Shown here piece after piece: positions 1 to 11,027 of a stretch of DNA of 64,000 nucleotides (its first letter is position 1; every line of letters begins with the position of its first letter). Location: NCBI GenBank assembly GCA_973895155.1, contig OZ316899.1:15810001-15874000 (forward strand), in the 5' to 3' direction. The notes under the pieces are model-generated. The model ran no database searches and had not been told where the DNA came from. It saw only the letters and a program-made list of their open reading frames with translations. The translations under genes and the position numbers were made by a program. This stretch comes from Marsupella aquatica (lineage: Eukaryota; Marchantiophyta).

Positions 1-433
1 GGCAAAGGTGGGTGGCAAGGGATCCAAGGGGGAAGCTGGGAAAGCAAAAGGTCCCGAGAATAAGCATAAGCAACCTGAGGGGGCGGGGGCCGGTGGTTTG
101 GATCCCCAGCCCCAGAATGGAGAAGCTAAACAAAACTGGAAGGCCGCAACTTCAAGAAAGGAACCTCATCAACGCAAAAAGCAAAGAAGCAGGCGCTCAT
201 GGAGTAGAGACGAGCTGAAGGTTTGTGCTATGGTGTGACGCTATGGGCCATCAAAGTAAGGACTGCCCCTCGAAGGGAGGCAAGCTGCGTGGAGATGGAG
301 GGCAGAAGGTCATTAAGGTAAGTATCGCACTAACCAAACCCTTAGAAGTTGACAAGGTCCCTGTAGGAGATGTTCCTGCCAGAGAGAAGGTGTTGTTGCA
401 AGAGAAGATACCGAAAGTTAAGACAAGTGTGAC
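1..433 (+). pseudogene. Ty3 chromovirus gag, C-terminal remnant with degenerate zinc knuckle
   Basis: This is the end of a retrotransposon Gag, cut at the left by the window edge. It is Lys/Arg/Gly-rich, as the nucleic-acid-binding part of Gag usually is, and at 234-272 reads CDAMGHQSKDCP, most of a CCHC zinc knuckle. The first cysteine of the knuckle falls in another frame and stops flank it at 216-218 and 236-238, so the reading frame has shifted around 220-235. The frame that is open at the end (225-433) continues exactly, after removal of the 4,001-bp insert at 434-4434, into the protease frame starting at 4440. Assignment as Gag rests on the knuckle and on that continuity. Confidence 0.7.
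429..433. repeat. Target-site duplication GTGAC, left copy (right copy at 4435-4439)
   Basis: GTGAC occurs immediately before position 434 and again at 4435-4439. Removing 434-4434 plus one copy joins the gag frame (codon phase at 429-433) to the protease frame (4440 on) without a shift, which is strong evidence that these are the insertion boundaries. Confidence 0.8.
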
Positions 434-785
434 GTCGCCGGTACGGCGGTTAATGAGTGATTCAGTCTAACTGCGCTCGGCACGCGCGTTAGGTGGGTCT
501 TAGGCCGCTATTATTAGCATAACGACAGTATTTAGGTAATCATTAGGGGTAGGACATCATTAGGCAATAAGGGGGACTTCAGGTTCGGGCTGGCGGCGGG
601 TCGCTATTCGCACACCCGGGTTACGAGCGTGGAGGGGCCCCTCCCTCGGGTCCGTATAACGAACTTAAGGAAGCGGCCACTGACGCACGCTGACTCAGAC
701 CGGCGGAGTGGCCGGTACACCACAAGCGTGAGCGGTTCAACCTATGGGCGTCGAGGAGACGTCGGGGATCGACAAGCCCTCAAAG

Positions 786-794
786 TATAAAAGG
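786..794 (+). promoter_or_regulatory. TATA box of the 894-3542 ORF
   Basis: TATAAAAGG sits about 100 bp before the first ATG of the long ORF. The following stretch (GTGCACCAGTCC near 812) aligns with TTCACCAGTTCT after the TATA box of the second copy, so both the box and the presumed transcription start region are conserved between copies. Confidence 0.7.
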
Positions 795-893
795 GGAGCC
801 AACCCTTTGTAGTGCACCAGTCCATCAGTTCGCGCGCCAGCTTCGACCCCAGCTCTCTCGTTCTCTCTAGGTCGCCACTACTATCTCCTCTGA

Positions 894-3542
894 ATGTCGC
901 ACACAATCCTCTCCAGCTCGGCCATTCGATTCTGGACGCAGTTCCTATCTACCGGAAGGCACTTGGCCGATTCATTGAAACACGCCAACCCGCGCCGATA
1001 CGAGATCGAACGCGAATACGAGAGAGCCATCCGCCTAGCAGGATGACACCACTACGTCCTTAACTTTGACTACCCGTCTCAGAGCGAGCTTTACCGACCA
1101 GCTGAGGTATCTGGGTACTTCTTCAACGGAGACAAATATATCGGGTTCTGGGAAGCATTGCTTCGGCTTCCGGACGAGGTCTTCAATATCCCGGGTACAA
1201 TCGACCTGCAGCGACATCACTTCGACCACATCCCTGCCCAGGTTCGGGCTGTCATTAACGGCGAGTCCAGTACCAACCGTTCGACAAGGGCGTCCACACT
1301 CGCTTCGGAGAACTTCTACCAGCACCTGCAGAGCTTCATGGGAACTCGGCCATCAACCAACATGACCAACTCAGCCGGACCTGTACCCGTACCCGTACCC
1401 GTGCCCATGCAACCCCAGCCTCAACTTCAGCTTCAGCCTCAGCCGCAGCCTAGCCAAACCCCACCACCTATCACCCAGCCAGCATAGGTACGCTCCGTCA
1501 TCAACGCTGTGGATCTTAGCGATGACGACGAGGCTACCCCACCCTTGACCAGGCGGCCCAGAGGAACAAGCGCGCGGGGGGCCGACACTATATCGTCCCC
1601 ACCCCCTGCTCTGACCCCAGGAGCGGCCCCAGCAGACAACATAGTGACCGTGGCCGCCCCGGGCCCGTTACCAACCGCAGTGGCACTCCCCAGGCCCGAT
1701 CGGGAGGATGGGGAAGTATCACCTTCCCCGAGTCAGTCACGGGGAAAGAAGAGGAAGGAATCCGCCACTGCATCCGGGTTACCGTTGGCCACGGTAGCCG
1801 TAGCCAAGGTGACGATGCATCGCATGGGGGAAAACGTTCATAGCAACATCCTCCATCCCAAGCATGCGGTGTACCTGAAGACTCAGGGATTTGAGCACCT
1901 CACCTCTCTCCCCTGGAACACTTGCAGGTACTACGGGGAGGACATGACAGAATTCGTCAAGAATTATGACGACGTACGTCAACAGACTCGGCTGCGGGGA
2001 AGGAATATGTCCCTCACAGAAGAATGGCTGAAGATGATCTTTGGGTTACCCGAAGGTGACCATCGAGTCGAATCACGGGCTCCCGGGGGCAAGGGGGCCA
2101 AGTACCAATCTTCAAGTTTTCCCTCAGAGGGATCAGTAGACAACGGGTTCGTGATGAGGACCTGCCTCATGCCCGAGATAGCTGAGCGGCTGGAGTTCCA
2201 GAGGTACGCTCTCCACATGATGGAACCCCGGGGGGAGATCTCCGCCGCCCAGGTTATCCAGGTCGAGGACTATCGACCTAGGAAATGGGCATCGTACTTT
2301 GCTAAGAAATTCCATGAAGAGATGGAGCGGCGAAGGAAGACGCTGTACATTGGCGGGAAGGCGTATTTCGCTAGCCATATCGAAATCATTCTTGAGTGGT
2401 ACGCCCGGTTTGATCGACGAACCCTTCCCCGCATCAACGTTACAAAGCTGGTCCCAGCTAGGTGGGTTTTTCCGGCATTGGAGAGACGGCCCCAACCCGA
2501 GGCCCGAAGTCCAGTGGACACGCCAGCTTCACCCACCCCACCTCCACAAATAGCTGTAATCGTAACCGAGGAGGCGCCGGAGGGGTCGGTCGTCGCAACC
2601 GTTGATGCGACCCAACTAGTCGGGCTAAGTACAGAAGTTGGTACGGCAGAGGTCTTACCCGAACCCGGGTCTCCCAAGGACCCGCCGGTGGCAATTCCGG
2701 AGAACCGGACATCGCTGCAGGAGGACACTCCAGCCCCTTCCAACGTTATGTCCCCAGGGCTGGACGTCACTGCCCCGGCCCCTGCGCGTGTTGATGTCTG
2801 CCCGTGCCCAAATCCGGACAGGCACAACTTGGACCACCCGGAACTCTTCGTACAGGGTACGTTTCTGAACGGGCTTCTGGGAGATTTCTCTCATCAAATT
2901 GCCCGGGATACCGGGGAGTTCATGGCCCGGAAGGTAGCCTGTTTCTTCAATCAGGAGTTGGTTGCCGCCGTAAAGGCAGGTCGGGCCCAGTCGGAGGCCC
3001 TTCAGAGGATAGAGCGGTACCGGGTGGAGTCCGTGTACCTAAAGAACGAAGTGGCGGCTCAAGAGGCTGAGCTTCTGCAACTACGACCCAAGGTTGCAGC
3101 CGCCGATGAGTTGTTAGCAAAGGCGTACGCTCTTACCGCCCTAGCCGAACAGGCCAAAGCTGGGAACGAGGCCGAGATTACACGACTCCGGAACCAGATT
3201 GACAGTTTGAAGAAACAAGCTGTCACCTGGCAAAAAGACCTGGAGGAGGCCGAGGAGCGAGCCCAGCGGGACGCGACGGAGATAGCCACGCTGCAGGCCG
3301 AGATGGCGCGGCTCCAAACCGAGGCCGAGAAGCAGGACCAGCTGGCGAGTAAACTGACGAGCGACGCCCAGCAGCTGGAGGAGGCATGTCAGGAGGCAGC
3401 AGAGGAGACGGACACGGGGAGGCGAGAGAACGAATCTCTGCTGGACCAGGTCCAGCTCCTCAAAGCGGACAATGACAGGCTTCGAAGGCAGCGGGATGGC
3501 CGTTCCCATTCGGGCGGCTCTGGCAAGCGTGCCAGGCATTAG
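894..3542 (+). pseudogene. Gag-like / mobile-domain ORF with Pro-rich linker and C-terminal coiled coil, two in-frame stops
   Basis: I do not recognise the family firmly. One frame runs from ATG 894 to TAG 3540-3542 (882 codons), broken only by TGA at 1044-1046 and TAG at 1485-1487. An N-terminal globular part contains YPSQSELYRPAEVSGYFF; a Pro/Gln stretch follows (PVPVPVPV and QPQ repeats, about 1380-1480); then a second folded region with MGENVHSNILHPKHAVYL, WLKMIFGLPEG and FHEEMERRRKTLYIGGKAYF; then a Pro/Thr/Val linker; and a long heptad-like coiled coil from about 2950 to 3480, ending in a basic tail. Plant mobile-domain and extra ORFs of Tat-type Ty3 elements have similar domain-plus-coiled-coil layouts, so a retroelement-associated structural protein is my best guess. 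The same protein is recognisable on the minus strand at 20.5-23.0 kb. Confidence 0.7.
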
Positions 3543-4434
3543 CGGCGGAGTAGGAATAGATTAGGATTAGGATTGGCTTAGTCAAGCTCTTGGGACAGGC
3601 ACCTGCCTTAGGTACAGCAGCGCTGCCCTGCTGTCCAGCCTGCGTAGATTAGGATCTTCTAATAAGACACAGCCGTTTTCCGGCCTGACTGTCAGCTTAG
3701 TTAGGACCTTAGTCAGCGAATCTTCGGCGAGAGGACACCCCGTTCCTCGGCTCTTAGTATTTAGTGCACCCCTCTGTAGAGGCAAGGGGGGGTTTTTAGT
3801 TTCAGAGTCGAACATCCACGGGACATGTGGGGAGTCCTGACCTCTGGGAATGACAGAGTACCAAGGGGAGGGGGTAGGACTAAGCTCGTCGGGCGAGTGC
3901 GGAGCCGGGCTCCGTTGTAGTGTGCACCCTCGGTCTTGAACCTGTGCATTCCAGGGCTGTCGTGTCAACTAAGTGTACGCATATGTTCCCTTTGTAGTAA
4001 AATCCTTTCCCATCATTTTCCTTCGTGTAAATCGAGATTGTATGCATGTGTGCGCATATGTGTGTGGGCTTCTCGTATATGGGTGGCAGCGCCAGGCCGA
4101 ATGCACTACCCGAGACGTGCACAGGGTGCAGCCTGCGGGTAAGTGGTTGCGAGCACGGGTTGAGGACCTGTATCATCGAATCCGGATCGAAGGCGGACAG
4201 CACGAAGGCTTAGAAGCCCTTAAGCCGGGGTCGATCCTGCTATCGACTAAGGTACGTTCCGGCGGCGGAACACAAACCATACCTAGGAGGTGTCCGTATT
4301 TAGCAGTATGCGCACTTAGCGCTAGTTTATGAGAATAAGGTGCATTACGTGCTTCCCTTCCTGCCCGAACCCTCAGATTTACGAGGGATGTGCCCGTCTA
4401 AGCTGAAGTCTGAGTTAAGGCCGAAGCCTACGAC
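3543..4434 (+). other. 3' non-coding part of the inserted element
   Basis: No coding frame is supported here. The stretch contains TTAGTATTTAGTGCACC near 3756-3772 that resembles TTTTTAGTGCACC downstream of the 15.6-18.8 kb ORF, so the 3' regions of the two ORF types may share short motifs. The right boundary is the GTGAC duplication at 4435. Confidence 0.5.
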
Positions 4435-4439
4435 GTGAC

Positions 4440-4581
4440 AACAAGGGATCCTGGAAAGCTGATTTTTGTGAATGTCACTTCTAACGGTTATCTGCGTGTT
4501 GCTTTGGTGGATACAGGCGCGACCGCCTGCTTCATAAGCGGGCAGGCGATGGCACGTCTTGGGGTAGACGTGCTCTTGTAG
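4440..4581 (+). pseudogene. Ty3 chromovirus aspartic protease fragment
   Basis: In the frame that continues gag, residues read VALVDTGATACFISGQAM, the D-T-G-A active-site motif of retropepsin-type proteases that process the Gag-Pol polyprotein. An in-frame TAG at 4579-4581 ends the segment; the same frame reopens directly into the reverse transcriptase. The domain is shorter than usual. Confidence 0.75.
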
Positions 4582-5400
4582 AAGCTACCTAAAGGTTTAT
4601 CCCCACGAAGAGAAGTGGATCACCAAGTTGAGTTGGAGGCAAGTTCGGCTCCTCAGGCTAAAGCTCCTTACCGTCTAAACCTGAATGAACAAATGATGTT
4701 GAAGAACGCCTTGGAAGAGTTGATCAACCAAGGATTCATTTGTCCTAGTAAGAGTCCTTATGGGGCGCCCGCGCTGTTTGTGTCCAAAAAGGATGGTACT
4801 TTGAGATTGTGCGCAAACTATCGGGCCCTCAATAAGCAAATAGTAAAGAACAAGTACCCGTTCATATGGATCACCTCTTTGATTGCCTCTCCGGGGCTAA
4901 GAAGTTTTCAAACGTGGACTTGCGGTCTAGGTATTACCAGATCCGCATGGCTAAGGGAGACGAGTATAAGATTGCAATGCGCACAAGGTTTGGATCCTAT
5001 GAATTTTTGGTTATGCCGTTCGGGTTGTGTAATGCAACTGCAACGTTCATGAAGATGATGAATACCATCTTTCATGACTTGTTGGACCAAGGAGTGGTCG
5101 TCTTTATTGACAACATCCTAATCTACTAAAAAATGTTGGAGGAGCATGAGCAGTTGCTTAGAGAAGTGTTCTCTCACCTTTGTAAGGCTCGTCTCTTTTC
5201 TAAACCTGGCAAGTGCAAGTTTGCAATGAATGAGATTCAGTTCCTTGGCCATACCTTTACCCCAGAGGGGATTACGCCTAGTCAAGACAAGCTTAAGGAG
5301 ATCAAAGAATGGGAGCGTCCATCCAATGTAAGGCAGGTTAGAGCCTTCTTAGGATTTACGGGGTTCTATTGGGGATACATGAAAGACTATGCGAGGATTG
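4582..5400 (+). pseudogene. Ty3 chromovirus reverse transcriptase, frameshifted
   Basis: The first part (frame of 4615) has [21 protein letters not shown] and [24 protein letters not shown], classic fingers/palm motifs of Ty3 RT. Around 4865 the frame shifts and continues as [29 protein letters not shown] and VVFIDNILIY. The last is the YxDD catalytic box, here FIDN, so the second aspartate is replaced. A TAA at 5127-5129 follows in frame, then the connection domain (FLGHTFTPEGITPSQDKL). Several independent lesions show that it cannot make an active enzyme. Confidence 0.9.
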
Positions 5401-5499
5401 CGAGGCCCCTAAACGCGCTAACTTTGAAAAACAAAGTGTTTGTGTGGACACAAGATTGCAAGTTAGCATTCCTAGAACTTAAACGGCTAATGATAATGC

Positions 5500-5875
5500 C
5501 GCCGGTTCTAACGTTACCTGAGATGGGGAAGCCGTTTGAGATTTGCACAGACCCAAGTGATTATGCCATTGGCGTCTGTCTTCACCAAGGTGGGCGTCCT
5601 GTGGCCTTTGAGTCATGTAAGTTGGAAAATCATTGGATCACACCGGAAAGGGAAATGTATGTTGTGATCTATGCGTTGAAGAACTGGGAGATTTACCTTA
5701 AGAACGGTCCCAAAGTGGTAATACACATAGATAGCTCGTCGGCTAGGTACTTCAGTTCTAAGCCAAGGCTGAACCCCAAGGAAATGCGCTCGCAGATGTT
5801 CTTGGCAGATTTCAATTTCAAAGTCGGTCACGTTTCGGGGAAGACAAACATGGCAACTGACGCGTTATCGCGTAA
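5500..5875 (+). pseudogene. Ty3 chromovirus RNase H domain
   Basis: In the open frame 5133-6149, PFEICTDPSDYAIGVCL carries the first acidic RNase H residue, followed by REMYVVIYALKNWEIYL and the end motif TNMATDALSRK. The domain degrades the RNA strand during reverse transcription. This part is in one uninterrupted frame with the RT connection domain. Confidence 0.85.
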
Positions 5876-5989
5876 GGACCATCATCGTGTCAATGGGATC
5901 ATGATGCTTGAATCCGAGTGGCCAAAGGTTTTGGCCGAGGTATATGGGGATGACAGGTTAGCTAAGGAATGGCAAAGCAATGGGGGTAG

Positions 5990-6858
5990 CCAAGGCAAGG
6001 TAAGGCACATTTTGTTGGGGTTGGATACCGCGCATAATGTCCAGTTATGGCAATACAAGCAAAGGCGTATGTACATCACAGAGTCCCTAAGATTAGAGGT
6101 TCTGCAAAAGTACCATGACTTGCCCTGGGGAGGGCATAGCGGACTGTAAGCTACTATGTATTGCAACATGTCGCAAGATGTGTATTGGCCGGACATGAAG
6201 CAATTGGTTCTTTGCCACATGCAAAGTTGTTACTTGTGCCAAAAGAACCGAACGGTCTATAGGGTTAAAGGAGGACTTCTTCAACCCTTACCAATAGCTG
6301 CAGCTCCATGGGAGTCTATCTTGGTCCATGGACTTCATTGTTGGGTTACCGGAGTCCCACGGCAGTAACTCCATCTTAACAATAGTGGATCATTTTTCCA
6401 AGATGACATATTTCTTGCTGACTACAAAAATGGTTTTGGCCCGAGAGGTTGTCAGTCTGGTGTTTGATAATGTCTTCCAACAATGGGGATTGCCATTGCA
6501 TATCCTGTCCGACCGCGATACCAAGTTTACGGGCCATTTCTGGAAGGCGTTATTCCGGTTAACCAGAACGGACCTTACTAGGGGATCAGCGTATCGTCAC
6601 AAGACGGATGGCCAAATGGAACAGGTGAATGGTATTGTCGAGGACTACTTGCGTCACTTTGTGACGGCCAATCAAAAAGATTGGGCAAAGCACTTAACAA
6701 TGGTCAAGTTTAGGTATAACTCGACCAAGCATTCAGCAACAAGGTTTGTGCCATTTGTGTTGGCCACTGGGAGGATGCCAAGGGCGCCCTCTTGGTTCAT
6801 AAATCCGGAAGCTTGGTGGACGGAAAGCAAGGTTCCTTCTGCGGACAATTTTATTTGA
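5990..6858 (+). pseudogene. Ty3 chromovirus integrase, HHCC and DDE core
   Basis: The zinc-binding N-terminus is visible as HDLPWGGH and, after an in-frame TAA at 6147-6149, CHMQSCYLCQKNR. A frameshift near 6310 leads to the catalytic core: DFIVGLPESHGSNSILTIVD (first D), LSDRDTKFTGHFW (second D) and TDGQMEQVNGIVEDYL (E). A TGA at 6856-6858 ends this frame. Integrase inserts the cDNA copy; here it is dead through the stop codons and the frameshift. Confidence 0.88.
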
Positions 6859-7416
6859 GAGCAACGCCTAGTTGTGGAAGCGGCTACCAAGGGTATGACC
6901 CTTGCCCAAAGTTGGTACAAGGAGCAAGGGGATAAACATCAACGCCAGGTAAGCTTTCATATTGGGTAGAGCGTCTGGTTGCAATTGAGACCTAAGCAAT
7001 ACCACAGGAACATAAGTAGGAAGCTGGCTCCCAGATATGCGGGGCCCTATTGCATCATACAATGGACCCACAAGGATAATCTGGTTTCAGTGGTGTTGGA
7101 GACACCCAAGGAAATGGGCATGGGCAAAAGCTACCATGTTAGCCGGCTCAAGAAATTTGCCAAAGACGACGATCCCAACCGGGATCAGGTCGTGCATCCG
7201 GACGCCGTGTTGGTGGAGGACGCGGAGGAGTTTGAGGTGGAGGCAACTCTGGACCACTGTTACAAACACAAGTTGGGAAGGCAAATCTTAGAGTATTTGG
7301 TGAAGTGGGTTGGCTATGATCAGGCCAAGAGTACTTAGGAAGTGAAAGAAAATTTGGGTAATGCCTCAGAGATCCTTGGAAGCTATCGTAAGCAAAGCAG
7401 CCTACCGCCATTGTGA
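6859..7416 (+). pseudogene. Chromovirus integrase C-terminus and chromodomain
   Basis: After TGA 6856-6858 and TAG 6967-6969 the same frame continues with the GPY/F-like region (KLAPRYAGPYCIIQW) and YHVSRLKKF, then a chromodomain (ILEYLVKWVGYDQAKST). The expected Trp after ST is TAG (7336-7338), after which EVKENLGNASEIL completes the domain. Chromodomains steer chromoviruses to heterochromatin marks. This places the element in the chromovirus branch of Ty3. Confidence 0.85.
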
Positions 7417-7860
7417 ACTGGTATAGGAAAATGAAACTACCTTTGTGAGTTGTATCCTAGTTTCACTCCTCTCGGTCTCTTAAGGATAAAGTGGGATCGC
7501 GTTGGTGCTAGAGGTTGTTGGGCGACCAATTTGCTTTTTGCAAGTGGGAGTTGATGGTGCCCGCCTTACTTCTGTGGGCGGGCTGGTTTGAACCAAAGGG
7601 GAGTACCCCAAGGGGAGGACAATGGGTCCGACGAGTTTGGAGTTAGCTTACCCACTTGGACTGGCATCCTACTTGGAGAAGTGGGATAGGTTGGAATTTC
7701 CTATGTTTTGAATGCGCACACCAACCTGGTTTGCATCAGCCTTATGGGCAAACCATTTGTTACCTCATAAAAACTTTTAAGACCTAAAGTGGTCTAGGCG
7801 TGCTGGAACGTTTACTAAGGTCACGCGCACATGACCATTTTTAAGGGGGGGGGGGTGCAA
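7417..7860 (+). other. Post-pol region of the chromovirus, purine-rich tract
   Basis: No ORF is supported. Purine-rich AAAGGGGAG and AAGGGGAGGAC around 7597-7621 are candidates for the polypurine tract that precedes a 3' LTR, but no matching 5' LTR is in the window, so the LTR cannot be delimited. Confidence 0.4.
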
Positions 7861-8496
7861 GTCGCGGAACTCGATTACCTTAACACTTAGCTCCGACATC
7901 GCTGACTCAGATGCCGAGCTCCATTCTGGTCCAAGCCCGGATAGGCCATTTGGGGAGGACTTAGCATGGGGAGACTTGTGGGCAATGACACATGGCACTA
8001 GTGAAGGTAAGGAGCCAAGCTAGTGACACACACTAAGGACTTGGACTAGCGATGGCTGGTCGAGTCAAGGGGAAATGGGCCGGGCCCAACAATGGCCGTC
8101 CGGACCTCCGGATGGACTTTGAGTTCTGAGGACTTGGGAGTGAGCTCCTCTTGGGCCCAAGGCCAATGGAGTTGACGAGTCGCGAAACTCGACTACCTTA
8201 ACACTTAGCTCCGGCGTCGCTGACTCCGACGCCGAGCTCCCTTATGGCCAAGGCCTGGATAGGCCATCCGGGGAGGACTTAGCATGGGAAGACTTGGGGG
8301 CAATGAGATGTGGCACTAGCAAGGCAAGGTGCCAAGCTGGGGACACACACTAAGGACTTGGACTAGCCTATGGCTGGTCGGGTCAAGGGGAAATGGGTCG
8401 GGCTCAAGGATGGCCTCCGGACCGTCGGATGGGCTTTGAGTTTTGAGGGCTTGGGAGTGAGCTCCTCTTGGGCCCAAGGCCAATGGAGTTGACGCC
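7861..8496. repeat. Tandem duplication, about 318-bp unit, two copies
   Basis: GTCGCGGAACTCGATTACC at 7861 recurs as GTCGCGAAACTCGACTACC at 8179, and the following about 300 bp run parallel (cttaacacttagctccg, gggaggacttagcatggg, tcctcttgggcccaaggcc). No coding content is convincing. Confidence 0.8.
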
Positions 8497-10813
8497 ATTG
8501 GCAACAGACGCTTGGGGCGCAAGTTGTGGCCCAAGCCGAGTTGGGCCGGTCGGGGGCCCCGAGCGGTGATCAGACCTGAGGGCCTAGGCATGAGCACTGG
8601 GTCGGCCCGGCCACAACGGGCTAAGGCACTCTGCTTGCAAATGCCTATCAAGAAAGTTATGGGCGTTGCTAGTTGGTGGCGCGCCCATTATGCGCAATGG
8701 GATCCGGGTTGGGGGCCAAATGTTTAGGGACCAAAGCTGGTCCGGGAGTGATGTGTCCCTGGGGGCTAAGGGCGAGCCGAAGTCGTGAGCCGCGGCGGTC
8801 GCGACACTAAGGGAAACCGCCAAACGGAAACGACGATATCTTCCCAACGGGAAGTCCGTTGGAAGACTTCTTAGGTGCGTTGGAAAGCTCTTGAGGAGGG
8901 CTACGCCTCCTGAGCTCAGCTGGGTCTGGGGGTGCCATGGGTTCTCTCGGTTTGCGGGTGTTAGCTCGCCCGTTTGCCAAATCCTGCCGAACAGCAGCCA
9001 AGCCGCGTTCAGCCTCCCAAGGGAGCTTGCGTTGGGGAGGCAAGGCCAAGTAGGTATGGAGGTTGAGTCCCAAGGGCGCTCGGTCCCTAGACCATCAGTG
9101 GGGCGAACTGGGAGCGGTTGTTAGAGTCGGGGCCATTCTGGTCCCGGCGTGTTGAGACAAGCTTGGGACAAGCTTTAGGACAAGCTACACTAATTGGGCC
9201 ATGAGCATGTCCTGAGGTCAGGGCGGTCAGTTGGTGATGGATAGGTACAAGGGGGAACCCGGGCCGCGCCCAAGGAAGGAGCTGTCCTGGACGGACAATG
9301 GGCGTGGGTTCTGGTTCCGGCTTATGGCATCGGGAGGACCTATCGTTGACCTATTTACCAACGTCTGTTGAGCTTGAGTTAGGACGCTAGACTGGGCGAG
9401 TTCTAGATCCGGAGGGGTTACTTACCGAGGTGTTTGGTTGCTTGTGCAGACAGTGAGGACCGTTGAGTAGCGGTCGTGTAGGTGAGCAAGTGCGGCTTCG
9501 TATGGGAGTGGCCGCAGGTGGTGCTAGAGGCACTTGGATGCTGGCTCGAGGTATTCCGTGGAGGCGTTCGGGCACCAAGGGCACTTAGGCGCAAGTGCTG
9601 GGATTGGTGAGGGCGCTGGGTGGCGAGGTCCACCACTTGACGCCATTGGCAATGGACGCTTGGGGCGCAAGTTGTGGCCTGATCCGGATTGGGCCGGTCG
9701 GGGGCCCCAAGCAGCAATCAGACCTGACAGCCTAGGCATGAGCACTGGGTCGGCCCGGTCACAATGGGCTAAGCAACTCCGCTTGCGGATGCCCATCAAG
9801 AAAGTTAGGGGCGTTGTCAGTTCATGACGCGCCCATTATGCGCGATGGGATCCGGGTTGGGGGCCAAATGGTTAGGGACCAAAGCTGGTCCAGGGGTGGT
9901 AGGTCTCCAAAAGCATATATGAGGGGAGTGGTGTCTCCCTGGGAGCAAGGGTGAGCCAAAGTTGTGAGCTGCGGCGGTCGCGACACTAAAGGAAAGCGCC
10001 AAACGGAAATGGCGATATCTTCCCAACGGGAAGTCCATTAGAAGACTTATTGGCTGCGTTGGAAAGATCTCAAGGAGGATTACGTACTCCTGAGCTCAGA
10101 TGGGTCTAAGGTTGCCATGGGTTCTTAATATTTGCGGGTGTTAGATCGCCCGCTTACCAAATCCTACCGAATAGCAGCCAAACCGCGTTCAGTCTCCCAA
10201 GAGAGCTTACGTTGGGGAGGCAAGGCCAAGTAGGCATGGAAGTTGAGTTCCAAGGGTGCTCGGCCCCTATACCATCAGTAGGGCGAGAACCAAAAAGTTG
10301 GTTGCTAGAGTCGGGGCCATTCTGGTCCCGACGTGTTGGGACAAGCTTTAAGACAAGCTATGCTATTTGGGCCATGAGCATGTCTTGGGGTCAGGGTGGT
10401 CAGTTGGTGATGGATAGGTACGAGGGGGAACCCGGGCCACGCCCAAGGAAGGAGCTGTTCTGGACGAACAGTGGGCATGGGTTCTGGTTCCGGCTTACGG
10501 CATCGGGAGGACCTATTGCTAACCTATTTACCAACGTCTGTTGAGCTTGAGTTAGGATGCTAGACTTGGAGAGATCTAGATCTTGAAGGGTTACTTACCA
10601 AGATGCTTGGTTGCTTGTGCAGATAGATAGAGGACCGTTGAGTAGCGGTTGTGTTAGAGAGCAAGTGCAGCTTCATATGGGAGGGGCCACGGGTGGTGCA
10701 AGGGGCACTAGATTGCTTGCTCGAGGTATTTTGTGGAGGCGTTTGGGCACCAGGGGCACTTAGGCGTGGGTGTCGGGATTGATGAGGGCGCTAGATTGCA
10801 AGGTCCACCACTT
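8491..10813. repeat. Tandem duplication, about 1.15-kb unit, two copies
   Basis: GACGCCATTGGCAA starts at 8491 and again at 9639 (period 1,148 bp); both copies end with GGTCCACCACTTGA (9627-9640 and 10,803 on). Shared internal landmarks include cgatatcttcccaacggg (8833; 10,013) and gggctcggt/gtgctcggc segments. The copies differ by scattered substitutions and small indels, so the duplication is not recent. ORFs in this interval are not conserved between copies and look like chance frames. Confidence 0.85.
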
Positions 10814-11027
10814 GAAGCTTCCTCCCATGCGAGCTTGACAAGCGATTTGTCTTGGCTATCCCATTTCGTTGTAGATGACTCGGTAGGCCTATTGGGAACT
10901 TACTTAGTTATACTTAAATCCAATCAAATAATGTATTGCACCCAAAATAGACGTAAACAAGAAGGCATCTATCAGGGAAGGTAGTTGACATGGATAGCCC
11001 AATAGAGATTGACTATTCCATCCAGAT

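Larger units (their letters stand above)
434..4434 (+). mobile_element. 4,001-bp insertion element carrying its own promoter and a coiled-coil ORF
   Basis: This block interrupts the chromovirus between gag and protease and is bounded by GTGAC. Its ends look weakly inverted: the left end starts GTCGCCGGTACGGC and the right end, read on the other strand, starts GTCGTAGGCTTCGGC, both followed by TTAA and then TTCAG. No matching LTR pair was seen. Inside are about 350 bp of upstream sequence, a TATA box, one long gag-like/coiled-coil ORF (894-3542) and about 890 bp of 3' sequence. A diverged copy of the 5' part (upstream region, TATA box and ORF) lies on the minus strand at 20.5-23.45 kb. Its class is unresolved: a non-autonomous LTR-derived unit or a DNA transposon with short inverted ends. 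Confidence 0.7.

Noticed and set aside
434-4434. LTR pair bounding the insert
   Set aside because: The first and last few hundred bases were compared by eye and are not direct repeats; the ends lack TG...CA.
8316-10544. ORFs of 70-110 codons in the tandem duplications
   Set aside because: They are not conserved between the two copies and show no motif; chance frames in GC-rich DNA.
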